Positions 5,875 through 15,200 of a stretch of DNA of 27,355 nucleotides are shown here, one piece after another. This stretch comes from Bacteroidales bacterium UBA6428 (lineage in GTDB: Bacteria; Bacteroidota; Bacteroidia; Bacteroidales; UBA932). Both the position numbers and the translations under genes were made by a program. The notes below the pieces were generated by a model that was not told the DNA's origin, made no database searches, and saw only the letters and a list, made by a program, of their open reading frames with translations. Positions within the stretch are counted from its first letter, which is position 1, and every line of letters begins with the position of its first letter. The stretch is taken from contig DJOW01000050.1 of the NCBI GenBank assembly GCA_002437305.1, forward strand, positions 1-27,355, in the 5' to 3' direction.

Positions 5875-8402
5875 ATATGCAGGATCAGACACAAGGAACT
5901 GGGATAGACGCCAGGCTGGAGAGCAAATTGGGGTTCGACAGGGTCCGGACCTTTGTGGCCGACAGATGTTCCACTGAATATGCCGTCAAAAGAGTGACGG
6001 AAGAAACGTTCAGCAACAATCCGAAAGTCATCGGGGAAAGGCTGGCCCTCACGGATGAGATGAGACTGATCGTGATGTTCGAGGAGAACTTCCCCACCAA
6101 CGGCTACATTGACTGTCTCGACTTTCTCTCCCCGCTGGAGAACACCGGCTACACGATAGACCTACTTTCGCTAGGCAAGCTGCGGACCTTGACGGAGACA
6201 GTCCGGAAATTGACCGATTTTTTCATGTCCGTAAAGGACGGCGTCTACCCTTATCTGAAAAAGATGAGCGCTCCGGTGACCAGCTTTCCGGAAGTGCAGA
6301 GAAGAATCGACCTGATTCTGGACAAATTCGGGGATGTGAAAGACACCGCGTCCGACAAACTGCTGGAGATAAGGCGTGCTATAAAGGCAAAAGAAGGAGC
6401 GATCTCCAAAAGAGCCAACGCCATCCTCAAGCAGGCCCAGGCCGATGGCCTAGTGGACGAAGACGCCGGACTTTCCGTCCGGGACGGAAAGTTGTTGATC
6501 CCTGTCAACAGCTCAAGCAAGAGAAAGATCCAAGGATTTGTCTACGACACCTCGGCCACAGGCAAGACATCATTCATAGAACCAGCCGAGATCATCGAGC
6601 TGGAGAACGAGATCATCACGCTTCACGCGGACGAGGCCCAGGAGATTCAACGCATCCTCGCCGCATTCAGCGATTTTGTGAGGCCTTACGTTCCCGACCT
6701 CATCAATTCCGCGGAATATGTCGGCGAGATCGACTTCCTTGTGGCCAAGGCGCAGGTGGCCCTTGATTTCAAGGCAGGGATGCCGATCATCTCCGACAAC
6801 GGGGAGATGAACCTCAGGAAAGCCCGTCATCCGCTTCTGGAGAAGGCTCTGGCCAAAGATAAAAAAGAAATAGTTCCGGTCTCAATCCGTTTGACCCCGG
6901 CCAAGCATATTCTTTTGATCTCCGGCCCTAACGCCGGAGGCAAGTCCGTGTGCCTGAAGACAACAGGGCTTCTTCAGTACATGTTCCAATGGGGAATGTT
7001 GATCCCCACCTCCGAGACCTCGGAGCTACCTGTCTTCGACCGCATCATGGTCAGCATAGGCGATGACCAGAACATTGAGAACGACCTCAGCACCTACAGC
7101 TCGTTCCTTGACGACATGAAGACGATGCTTGCCAAGGCGGATGACAAGACCCTGATCCTGATCGATGAATTTGGTTCAGGAACCGAACCGGCCGCGGGAG
7201 GAGCCATTGCCGAGGCGATCCTCAGCGAGATGGACCGGAGGGGGGTCTATGGGGTCATCACGACCCACTACACCAACCTCAAGCTCTACGCTTCCGGATC
7301 CGACACGGGAGTCATCAACGGTGCGATGCAGTTTGACGCGGCCAAGATCCAGCCGTTGTTCAAGCTGGACATCGGAATGCCGGGGAACTCATTCGCCTTC
7401 GAGCTGGCCCGAAAAATGGGACTTCCGGAGAGCATCGTGAAGGACGCGGAGAACAGAGCCGGAGAGGAATTCGTAGGCATGGAGAGGAATCTGCGCAAAA
7501 TTGTGCGCAACCGCCGGGCTCTGGACGAGAGACTCCAGAAGATAAAGAACACAGACAAGACTCTTGAGAACATCACAGAGCGCTATCAGAAAGAGCTTGA
7601 GGGCATCAAACAGACAAAGAGAGAGATTCTGGAACAAGCCAAGAAAGAAGCGCAGGAAATCGTCCAGGGTGCCAACAAGACAGTAGAAAACACCATCAGG
7701 ACAATCAAAGAGTCGCAGGCGGACAAAGAGCGGACCTCGGATGCCAGGCGAGAGCTGCAGAGCTTCATGTCAAGCCTCCAGATGAAAAAAGAGAGCGAAC
7801 AGAAGAATCACGATGACTACATCGAGAAGAAGCTCAAGCAACTGGAAGAAAGAAAAACGCGCAGGAACGCCCGAAAAGGCAAGGCACAGGATGACAGCCA
7901 GCCGCGCTCCTCGGAACAATTCCGTACAGGAGTGCTTAAGGTCGGTGAGAAGGTCCGTGTCAAGGACAATGGACTGGCGGGGGAAGTCATCAGGGTGTCC
8001 AACAAGGCTGTCACCGTCGCCATCGGCAACATCACGAGCAAGATGCCGCTTGACCGTGTCGAACGGATCTCGTCCAATGACTACAAGGCAGCGGTGCGTG
8101 AGAACATCAAACCCCGCGCCGCCCGGGACGATTCTGGACTCAGGGAGCGCAGACTGGCTTTTTCTCCAGAATTGGATGTCCGCGGAGAAAGGGTCACCGA
8201 CGCCCTGGACATAGTCACTCACTACATTGACGATGCCATCATGCTGAACATAGGATCCGTGCGGATCATCCACGGCAAAGGCACCGGAGCGCTTAGGGAC
8301 GAGCTGCAGAAATATTTAAGGACAATTCCCGGAGTCACTTCCGTCCACGATGAGCAGGTACAGTTCGGTGGATCCGGAGTGACTGTCGTGACGCTGGGAT
8401 AA
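5871..8402 (+). CDS. mutS2: MutS2 family ATPase/endonuclease with Smr domain
   Basis: MutS2 proteins are homodimeric ABC-type ATPases. They lack the mismatch-recognition domain of MutS and have been linked to suppression of recombination and, in Firmicutes, to rescue of collided ribosomes. The 843 residues show the MutS core, Walker A GPNAGGKS (352-359), Walker B LILIDE (428-433), the HTTH-like segment GVITTHYTNLKLYA, and a long charged coiled coil at about 530-680. The Smr nuclease domain follows at the C-terminus, with LDVRG (768-772) and HGKGTG (801-806). All key motifs are present, so it should be active. Its start overlaps the cdaA stop by 4 bases, which implies translational coupling. 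yraN follows after 16 bases. Confidence 0.96.
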   Translation: MNMQDQTQGTGIDARLESKLGFDRVRTFVADRCSTEYAVKRVTEETFSNNPKVIGERLALTDEMRLIVMFEENFPTNGYIDCLDFLSPLENTGYTIDLLSLGKLRTLTETVRKLTDFFMSVKDGVYPYLKKMSAPVTSFPEVQRRIDLILDKFGDVKDTASDKLLEIRRAIKAKEGAISKRANAILKQAQADGLVDEDAGLSVRDGKLLIPVNSSSKRKIQGFVYDTSATGKTSFIEPAEIIELENEIITLHADEAQEIQRILAAFSDFVRPYVPDLINSAEYVGEIDFLVAKAQVALDFKAGMPIISDNGEMNLRKARHPLLEKALAKDKKEIVPVSIRLTPAKHILLISGPNAGGKSVCLKTTGLLQYMFQWGMLIPTSETSELPVFDRIMVSIGDDQNIENDLSTYSSFLDDMKTMLAKADDKTLILIDEFGSGTEPAAGGAIAEAILSEMDRRGVYGVITTHYTNLKLYASGSDTGVINGAMQFDAAKIQPLFKLDIGMPGNSFAFELARKMGLPESIVKDAENRAGEEFVGMERNLRKIVRNRRALDERLQKIKNTDKTLENITERYQKELEGIKQTKREILEQAKKEAQEIVQGANKTVENTIRTIKESQADKERTSDARRELQSFMSSLQMKKESEQKNHDDYIEKKLKQLEERKTRRNARKGKAQDDSQPRSSEQFRTGVLKVGEKVRVKDNGLAGEVIRVSNKAVTVAIGNITSKMPLDRVERISSNDYKAAVRENIKPRAARDDSGLRERRLAFSPELDVRGERVTDALDIVTHYIDDAIMLNIGSVRIIHGKGTGALRDELQKYLRTIPGVTSVHDEQVQFGGSGVTVVTLG

Positions 8403-8418
8403 GTTCCACTTCTTAATA

Positions 8419-8826
8419 ATGACTATGAAAACTTTTGGGAAAAAGACACCCCCACGCATGGCGTTGGGATGCAGAGGCGAGGATGTGGCCTGTGAGTTTC
8501 TTGCCGGCAGGGGTCACACCATCGTGGAGAGGAACCACAGGGCAGGACATCTGGAGATAGACATCATCTCTCTCGATGGAAATGGTGTGCATTTTGTTGA
8601 AGTCAAGAGCCGGGTCGCTCCTGTCGCGGTCTCCCCGGAGGAGAACGTGACGGTGAGCAAGCAAAGGAAAGTGGCGGAAGCTGCGCTCAGGTACCTGAAC
8701 ACATCAAAGGACAAGAGACTTTCCGGAGATTTGGAGGTCAACTTTGACGTTGTGGCAGTGACATTTGACGGAGGTAAAGAGATTGTGGAATGGTTTCCGA
8801 ACGCGTTTTACCCGATTTATGTTTGA
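8419..8826 (+). CDS. yraN: YraN/UPF0102 family nuclease-fold protein
   Basis: The 135-residue protein matches UPF0102: GCRGEDVACEFLAGRGHTIV near the N-terminus, then GHLEIDIISLDG and VHFVEVKSR, which form the D-x(n)-ExK core of the restriction-endonuclease-like fold. The biological role of the family is unsettled; it is predicted to bind or cut nucleic acid. It has two candidate Met codons at residues 1 and 3, and the first was kept. It lies 16 bases after mutS2 and 28 bases before manC on the same strand, so co-transcription from the cdaA promoter is likely. Confidence 0.92.
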   Translation: MTMKTFGKKTPPRMALGCRGEDVACEFLAGRGHTIVERNHRAGHLEIDIISLDGNGVHFVEVKSRVAPVAVSPEENVTVSKQRKVAEAALRYLNTSKDKRLSGDLEVNFDVVAVTFDGGKEIVEWFPNAFYPIYV

Positions 8827-8854
8827 AAAGCATACAGCTAAGCACTAAGATACA

Positions 8855-9952
8855 ATGAACAACACTGACCGTTACTGCGTCATAATGGCCGGAGGCACAG
8901 CGAACCGCTTCTGGCCCGTGAGCAGAGAATCAAAACCAAAACAGTTTCTGGACATAGCCGGAACCGGGACCTCGTTCATCAGGACGACCTACGACCGGTT
9001 TTCCAAGATCGTGCCTCCGGAGAACATCCTGGTGGTCACCTTGGCCAGGTTCTCCTATCTGGTACGCGCCCAGATCCCCGAACTTCCCGAGGGAAACATT
9101 CTGCTGGAACCTTATGCCCGCAACACGGCGCCTTGCATAGCCTTCGCGACCTACAGCATTCTCAAACGGAATCCTGGCGCGACCTTCATCGCAACCCCTG
9201 CGGACCACATCATCAAGGACGAGGGTAATTTTAAATCCTCAATGCAGAAGGTAATGGAATATGCCGAAAGCGAACCGGTGCTGATGACCATCGGAATCCA
9301 CCCGACGGAACCGGACACAAGCTATGGCTACATCCAAGCCACAGGAGACCGGGAACACCTCGGCTCAGGGGCGCCACTAAAGGTAAAGACCTTCACGGAA
9401 AAGCCGGACAGAACCCTCGCCGAAGTGTTCTGCAAGACAGGCGAGTTCTACTGGAACTCGGGAATATTCGCGTGGAAGGCTTCTGTAATCAAAGAGGAGA
9501 TGGAGAAATATATTCCTGATGTCACATCATTGTTCGCCGGTTGGGAAGATGCTCTGGGAAGCGAAAACGAGCAGGTCTTCATAGAAAAAGCCTATTCAGA
9601 CTGTCCGAAAATTTCGATTGACTACGGTGTCATGGAGAAGACCGACCGCGCCTGGCTCTACTGCGGAGACTTCGGTTGGTCCGACATCGACAGCTGGAAC
9701 TCACTTTTCAGGAACATAGGGTGCAAGACAAAGGACGGCGACATCGTGTTCACCGACAAGATTCTCGGGGAAGACAACAAGAACTGCATGCTGGTCGGAG
9801 GTGACAAGAAAAAGCTCTATGCCATCAAAGGCCTGAAGGACTATCTGGTGGTTGACACCGGTGATGTTCTCCTGATCTGCCCTAAAGACGACAAGCAGTT
9901 CAAGGACTTCATCTCAGGCCTCGGAATGCCGGAATATGAAGATTTCCGTTAA
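8855..9952 (+). CDS. manC: Mannose-1-phosphate guanylyltransferase (GDP-mannose synthesis)
   Basis: Converts mannose-1-phosphate and GTP to GDP-mannose in the cytoplasm, feeding capsule, O-antigen, glycolipid and GDP-fucose synthesis. The N-terminal nucleotide-binding motif MAGGTANRFWPVSRESKPKQ corresponds to the GGxGxRxWPxSR signature; the usual second glycine and serine/threonine are A and N here. PADH and FTEKP (sugar-phosphate site) are present. The 365-residue length is that of the short form without the fused phosphomannose isomerase domain. It is last in the cdaA-mutS2-yraN-manC unit and is followed by a strong hairpin. Confidence 0.93.
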   Translation: MNNTDRYCVIMAGGTANRFWPVSRESKPKQFLDIAGTGTSFIRTTYDRFSKIVPPENILVVTLARFSYLVRAQIPELPEGNILLEPYARNTAPCIAFATYSILKRNPGATFIATPADHIIKDEGNFKSSMQKVMEYAESEPVLMTIGIHPTEPDTSYGYIQATGDREHLGSGAPLKVKTFTEKPDRTLAEVFCKTGEFYWNSGIFAWKASVIKEEMEKYIPDVTSLFAGWEDALGSENEQVFIEKAYSDCPKISIDYGVMEKTDRAWLYCGDFGWSDIDSWNSLFRNIGCKTKDGDIVFTDKILGEDNKNCMLVGGDKKKLYAIKGLKDYLVVDTGDVLLICPKDDKQFKDFISGLGMPEYEDFR

Positions 9953-9991
9953 GGCAACCGTGGCGAGCAACTCATTGACAATCAATAACAA

Positions 9992-10033
9992 AAGCAATGA
10001 CCTTGCGCTGGATTCGGCGCAAGGTCATTGCTT
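9992..10033. terminator. 17-bp hairpin between manC and a convergent gene
   Basis: A perfect 17-bp stem (9992-10008 with 10017-10033) with an 8-base loop lies 40 bases after the manC stop. The T-run is poor on the plus strand. On the minus strand the stem is followed by TTTTGTTATT, so it may serve both manC and the minus-strand gene at 10164-10730. Confidence 0.75.
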
Positions 10034-10093
10034 ATATTACTGAAGGACAAACCGTTAGCCGCCACCGGCTTCAGGGTTGTCTCTTTCGTTGGA

Positions 10094-10187
10094 CTATTCC
10101 TACTTCTTCAAAGTCTTGAAGAGCGGCGGAAGCGACAGCAGCGAGAATAGACCACATCTATTCCTACTTCTTCAAAGTCTTGAAGAG
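10094..10187 (-). repeat. 30-bp direct repeat of the 3' end of the secreted-protein gene
   Basis: The same 30 bases occur at 10094-10123 and 10158-10187, a 64-base period. The second copy encodes the last residues (FKTLKK), the stop codon and a few bases beyond. The first copy lies just past the gene and could encode the same ending. This looks like a remnant of a tandem duplication or of a swapped 3' end. Between 10034 and 10090 a stem-loop with an AGCCG/CGGCT core and a GACAA/TTGTC base is also visible, of unknown role. Confidence 0.9.
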
Positions 10188-10730
10188 GGTGGAAAGTGTA
10201 GATGCCGCGGAAGCCACCTCCTTGGCGTTGGAGACTGCGGTGGAGGCGTTCTTGGAAGAGGCCAGCCTTGAAAGTGCCTCGCTGGCCACTGACTTGGCGG
10301 CTTTGCCTGCGGCAGTCTTGGCAGCGGTCTTCGCGGAGGCCCGCAATGAGGAGAGGTCCATTCCGGCAAGCTTGGTCAAGCTGCCGATCACTGTGCCGGA
10401 GTTGCTGTTGTTGACAAGCTTGCCGGAACCCGAGATCAGACCAGCAATGAAGTTGGTGGTGTTGACGGAAGACTTCAGCTCTTTGATGTTGTCGGCCAAA
10501 GCAACCATATTCAAAATGTTGGTCGGATTGGTCATGTCCAGGCTACCGTCGCTCTTGTACTGGGTGTAAAGTGCCAGAAGAGCCTTGCCGGCTGCGGCTC
10601 CGTTGTTCTTTGTGAGTGACGTGGATGTCGTCTGGGCGGCAGGAACGGCTGCGGATGAGACATTTGCGCGGCAAGGAGCCGCAAGGATCATCGCCAAAGC
10701 GGCGACAGCGAAGATTTTTAACGCTTTCAT
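10164..10730 (-). CDS. Small secreted Bacteroidales protein of unknown function
   Basis: I do not recognise a named family. The ATG at 10730 is preferred over the one at 10769, which lies upstream of the predicted transcription start. The resulting 188-residue protein starts MKALKIFAVAALAMILAAPC, a good signal peptide, so it is exported or lipid-anchored. The middle (ALYTQYKSDGSLDMTNPTNI and FIAGLISGSGKLV) looks conserved and globular. The last 60 residues are Ala/Ser/Lys-rich and helical, ending TLFKTLKK. The 3' end is duplicated just downstream. A promoter with the Bacteroidetes pattern precedes it, so it is a stand-alone gene. Confidence 0.75.
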   Translation of the reverse strand: MKALKIFAVAALAMILAAPCRANVSSAAVPAAQTTSTSLTKNNGAAAGKALLALYTQYKSDGSLDMTNPTNILNMVALADNIKELKSSVNTTNFIAGLISGSGKLVNNSNSGTVIGSLTKLAGMDLSSLRASAKTAAKTAAGKAAKSVASEALSRLASSKNASTAVSNAKEVASAASTLSTLFKTLKK

Positions 10731-10766
10731 ATTGTTGATGATTTTTGTCCGTTTCATTTTCTTTTG

Positions 10767-10797
10767 CAAAAATACTGCAAAAGTTCGTAAAACCGAA
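10767..10797 (-). promoter_or_regulatory. Promoter of the small secreted-protein gene
   Basis: On the minus strand TTCG (10797-10794) and TATTTTTG (10774-10767) are 19 bases apart, matching TTTG-N19-TAnnTTTG with one change in the -33 box. The start would fall near 10761, which decides for the ATG at 10730. Confidence 0.65.
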
Positions 10798-10798
10798 G

Positions 10799-10815
10799 CC
10801 GTGGCACTGCCACGG
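10799..10815 (-). terminator. Hairpin after the GH109 gene
   Basis: A perfect 7-bp stem, CCGTGGC-3 bases-GCCACGG, starts 6 bases past the GH109 stop codon. On the minus strand it is followed by CTTCGGTTTT, a modest T-run. It also abuts the promoter of the next gene, so it could insulate the two. Confidence 0.5.
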
Positions 10816-10820
10816 TCATC

Positions 10821-12209
10821 TTATTCTGCGAAGGCGTAGGAGAAGCCCTTGATCCGGTCCCATGCGCCGCGGGTGAAGTCCGGAACCTCGACCGGGGCGT
10901 TGCCGTTCTCCATCGAGATCCTTCCGAGTTCGGTGAGGCAGCACCATTCGGCCATGTCATAGACATCGATGTCGAGAGGAAGACCGTTCCTCAGGCAGTA
11001 GACCAGACGGTAGTCCATGATGAAGTCCATTCCACCGTGACCGCCGACTTCCTTCGCGAGAGCCTCAAGCTCAGGAGTCAGGATCGGATTGCGGTTCTCC
11101 TCCATCAGAGCTTTCAGCCTGTCTCCTGAATAGACAACCTCGCGGCCAAGGTTCTGGAAATCCGTGGAAGCGCCCTCAGCGGCATTGTCACGCAGGCAAA
11201 TCTGCTGAGTCGGGTACTTCCCGGCGTAGCCGTCGCTGCCGACAATCTGGTACATACGGCTGTAAGGACGCGGGGTCATCACATCGTGCTCCACAAGGAT
11301 GGTCTTGCCTTTCTCCGTGGAGATCATCGTCATCGTGACATCACCGTTTTGGAAATCATCACATTTCTCCCCGGTCTTGGCCTCAACGTGCTTAGGACCG
11401 TTGACGGCCTTGGTCTCCATGGCGACGAGAGTCTTGAAACGGTCTCCACGATGAATGTTCATCACCTGGCAGACTGGACCGAGGCCGTGGGTCGGATAGA
11501 CATCCCCCTTGACATCCTTGTTGAAATCAAGTCTCCAGTTGTTCCAGTAGGCATTCCAGAACGGATCCAGATTGTGGTGGTAGGATCCCTCCCCGTGCAG
11601 AATCTCACCGAACAGACCCTTCTGAGCCATCGTCAAGACTGTCATCTCATAGAAGTCATAGCAGCAGTTCTCAAGCATCATGCAATGCTTGCGGGTCTTC
11701 TCGGACATGTTCACAAGAGCCCAGATGTCTTCAAGAGACGCAGCCGCAGGAACCTCGACAGCCACGTTCTTGCCGTGCTCCATGGCATAGAGGGCAATCG
11801 GAACGTGGTGCTTCCAGTCTGTACAGATGTAGACAAGATCAACATCGTCCCGTTCACAGAGCTCCTTGTAGGACCCGGTGCTTCCGGAATAACCCGCGGC
11901 CTGAGGGAATCCTCTGTCTTCCAATGTCTTCTGAGCTTTCTCCACACGGTCAGCCTCAACATCGCAGAGAGCTGTGATCTTGACTCCAGGGATGTAGGTA
12001 TAGCGCTCCACGGCACTGGAGCCACGCATTCCGATGCCGACAAAGCCGACCCGGACAGTGTCCATCGCAGGAACAGTCAGCCCAAGAACGTTTTCCTGGC
12101 CGGCAGGACGTTCCGGAGTCTCAACCTTGATTATGCCTTCATCTTTGGAAGTGGCACAAGATACCGCCAGAACAAGCGATAGAATGGCAAACAAATTTCT
12201 GATTCTCAT
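10821..12209 (-). CDS. GH109-type NAD-dependent alpha-N-acetylgalactosaminidase, lipoprotein
   Basis: GH109 enzymes cleave terminal alpha-GalNAc (for example blood-group A antigen) using a tightly held NAD+ in an oxidation-elimination cycle. The 462 residues begin with a lipoprotein-like signal ending AVSC (Cys18), so the protein is probably anchored in a membrane. The Rossmann motif VGFVGIGMRG lies at about 54-63. The GH109-typical segments are HNLDPFWNAYWNNWRLD, YPTHGLGPVCQ (conserved His) and GHGGMDFIMDYRLVYCLRNG, then YDMAEWCCL. These are much closer to GH109 than to generic Gfo/Idh/MocA proteins. It lies 54 bases after the GH2 gene, which may be co-transcribed, but a full -7 box in that gap suggests an additional own promoter. 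Substrate assignment is by family, not proven. Confidence 0.9.
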   Translation of the reverse strand: MRIRNLFAILSLVLAVSCATSKDEGIIKVETPERPAGQENVLGLTVPAMDTVRVGFVGIGMRGSSAVERYTYIPGVKITALCDVEADRVEKAQKTLEDRGFPQAAGYSGSTGSYKELCERDDVDLVYICTDWKHHVPIALYAMEHGKNVAVEVPAAASLEDIWALVNMSEKTRKHCMMLENCCYDFYEMTVLTMAQKGLFGEILHGEGSYHHNLDPFWNAYWNNWRLDFNKDVKGDVYPTHGLGPVCQVMNIHRGDRFKTLVAMETKAVNGPKHVEAKTGEKCDDFQNGDVTMTMISTEKGKTILVEHDVMTPRPYSRMYQIVGSDGYAGKYPTQQICLRDNAAEGASTDFQNLGREVVYSGDRLKALMEENRNPILTPELEALAKEVGGHGGMDFIMDYRLVYCLRNGLPLDIDVYDMAEWCCLTELGRISMENGNAPVEVPDFTRGAWDRIKGFSYAFAE

Positions 12210-12234
12210 TATTACTGTTAATATGTTTCTGACA

Positions 12235-12242
12235 CAAAGATA
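12235..12242 (-). promoter_or_regulatory. -7 box between the GH2 and GH109 genes
   Basis: On the minus strand TATCTTTG matches TAnnTTTG fully. A start near 12228 would give a leader of about 19 bases before the GH109 ATG. No clear -33 TTTG is present, so this is a tentative internal promoter. Confidence 0.45.
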
Positions 12243-12263
12243 TTACAATTAGCCGATAATTAC

Positions 12264-15200
12264 CTAAAAATCATAGCGCATCGACTTCTCGGCACTCATA
12301 GCTTCAACAGGAGCAATCGCGAAACGGAAGGAATAGTCCCTGTCATTCCAAAGGCACCTGTCAGATTCCGGCCTTGAGCCCCAACTGTCATAGCCGCCAA
12401 TCCCGCTCTGGGCATGATCAACGCAAACCTCAACGAAGTCTCTCTGCGCGTAGTCATTGATGTGTGTTTGACGGCGGAGACGGTTCTTCGCCTTGGCTGG
12501 ATCGTTCTTGGACAACGGATCTTTGTTCTCCCACTGATAGTCATGCCGGACAGCCTCCTCGGAATCAAGATCCTCAACAGAGCAGCGGAGGGCGTTGAAC
12601 TCGAAACGTTCCGAGCGGATGGCCATGCCACCTATGGCAAGATATTCACAATCAGTGTGGTGGCCACATTCCTGCGGACGGACGTAGGGGACATATTCCT
12701 TCGCGGCGGATGATGAATATTTCCCCACGAGGGTTCCGCTGAATCTGTCGCTGTAGTTCTCCTCCGGCCCTCTTCCGTAATAAGTGAACAAATCCGCGGA
12801 GGCAGGCAGTCTCATTCTGAATCCGATGCGCGGCACATCAACCGGTTTGTCAGACTTGACGCCCTTAAAATCAGCGGAAACCGAAAGAACGCCCCCTTCA
12901 AGAAGGGCGTAGCGGACTGTGAATATATTTCCGCTCGCCAAGGTATATTCAGCGACTATCGACTCACCTTCAAAATCCGCCTTGACGTTGAACTCACGGC
13001 TGGAAGTCTTGAACGCCTGACAGCGTGACGGCATCCCGTTGCCGTAGTCATTGTCGGTCGGGGCTCGCCAGAACAGTGGCCTGAGCCCGAAATCATCGTT
13101 GAACATATTCTTTCCTTTGAATGAATATGACCGTAGACACCCAAGTGCTTTGTCAAAGACCACAACAGCCTCGCGGCTTTCCAGAGCAAGCGCGCTTTCA
13201 GCCTCGGCGGCCTTGATGCCCTTTGCCGTTGATGGCGGGTCAAGTCTCTTGGCATCAGACAGTTTGATTTGGTCATAAGCAATCACGTACCCTTTAGGAA
13301 GCAACCCCTCAGGCTCACTGGTAAGAACCATAAAGGTGATCAGACAATCCTTGCCGGAAGGCAGTTTCGGGAGTTTCACACCGATGGTTTCCTCAGTCTG
13401 AGGAGCGGCTGACAGTCTCCCTGTTCCAGAGGCAAGAAGATTCCCGTCAGCAGTTACTGTCCATTTAAGAATATGTTTGTCCAAATTCTTAAAATAGAAT
13501 CTGTTCCGCAACTTGAACAATCCCGAAACAGTACCCTCGGCCTTAACTTTAACATCCTGATAGACGTGCTTGATCTCTGCCATCGCAGGATGAGGGGTCC
13601 GGTCCGGAGCGATGATTCCGTTGCAGCAGAAATTTCCGTCGCTCGGTGGGTTCTCGCCAAAGTCTCCTCCGTAGGCCCAGTACACTTTTCCTTCGCTGTC
13701 GGTCTCGTAAAGTCCCTGGTCAATCCAGTCCCAGATGAAACCGCCCTGGAGGTTGGGATATTCATAGATGTACTTCCACTGGCGGTCGAGCGATCCGTTT
13801 GAATTGCCCATCGCGTGGGAATATTCAGAAGGCACAACCGGCTTCGGGTAGTCGCTCTCCCCCATCTTGCGGAACCACTCGGCTCCTGGGTATTGCGGCA
13901 CGAGCATGTCCGTGTTCCATTCATATTCAGCGCGTTCGTAGCAGACCGGCCTGTTCTGTCCGCCCTTCTCCAAGGCTTTCAGTTCCCTGTAGGTGTCGTA
14001 GAAGTTGCATCCGTTTCCGGCCTCGTTGCCAAGCGAGAGAATCGTCACGCAAGGATAGTTGCGGGTCCGGTAGTACATGTTCAGAATCCTGTCACGGTGC
14101 TGCGGAAGCCAGTCCGGATTGTTGCCAAGAGTTCTGGGGAGTTTGTAGCCCATTCCGTGGGACTCGATGTTGGCCTCGTCATAGACGTAGAATCCGTACT
14201 TGTCGCACAGTTCGTAGAAAAGGCGTGGAAGAGGATAATGGCTGGTCCTGATGGCGTTGATGTTGTGCTCCTTCATCAGCCGCAGGTCGGTCAGAATGTC
14301 TTCCTTGGTGATGTAATGCCCGGTGAGCTGGTTGTGCTCGTGGATGTTGACTCCCTTGAACTTGACCGGCCGCCCATTCACAAGGAACCGGTTGCCGACA
14401 ATCTCCAGACGACGGAAACCGACATCGGCCTTGGCGTATTTTCCCTCGGCGCAGAGCAGCAGGGTGTAGAGTTCCGGAGTCTCAGCGGACCATTTCCTAA
14501 CATCTCTTATAGTTGATTGCCATTGTTTTACGCCTTGAACAGTCTCGGTCGCACCCTTTGCAGTCACATTGCCCTGAGCATCCAGAAGGATCCAGCTGAC
14601 ATTGATCGGCTTCGAGGAGTTTACGCTCAGCCTGAAATCTCCCGTGCAAAGGTCATCGTCTAGTGTAGAAACCACATTCCAGTCAAAATCGTCCGGAATC
14701 GTGGCCGGCTCCCTTGCCAGATAGACATCCCGCTCGATTCCGCTGATGCGCCAGAAATCCTGGCACTCAAGGTAACTGCCTGTGCTCCATCTGGTGACGA
14801 CAAGGCGCAGGTCAGTCTCCTTGCCGCTTTCCACATAAGGGGTGATGTCATAGCGGACCAAATCCTTCGAGTCCTCGCTGTAGCCGACAAATTTGTCATT
14901 GACAAACACATACGCGCCACCTTTCACTCCGCAGAGATTCAGGTAGCACTTCTCCCCCGCTCCAAACACAGGAGTAATTGTTCTTGAATATACTCCCGTA
15001 GGAATCCGGTCAGGAAGCCTCGGAGGCTGAGGATTCTTCGGACAAAATTCGTACGGATGGTTAACATAGATGGCCGTACCGAATCCTTGAACCTCCCAGT
15101 TCCCGGGGACTTTGATGGTCGATGGAGCCTTGCCTGGATCCGCCAGCATGTCCTGCACGGAATCGTAATAGCGGAAGTTCCACACACCGTTGAGAGAGGT

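Noticed and set aside
10046..10081. Stem-loop resembling a tRNA arm or small RNA after manC
   Set aside because: It has no cloverleaf, anticodon arm or CCA-like end and no promoter; it is noted only as a hairpin.
10094..10187. Possible CRISPR-like array from the 30-bp repeat
   Set aside because: There are only two copies, one is coding, the spacing is a single 34-base interval, and no cas genes are present.
11286..12182. 298-codon plus-strand ORF opposite the GH109 gene
   Set aside because: It lies fully antisense to a gene with clear family motifs and its translation has no recognisable features; it is a shadow of codon bias.
13815..14516. 233-codon plus-strand ORF opposite the GH2 gene
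   Set aside because: It is antisense to the GH2 catalytic domain and has no family features.
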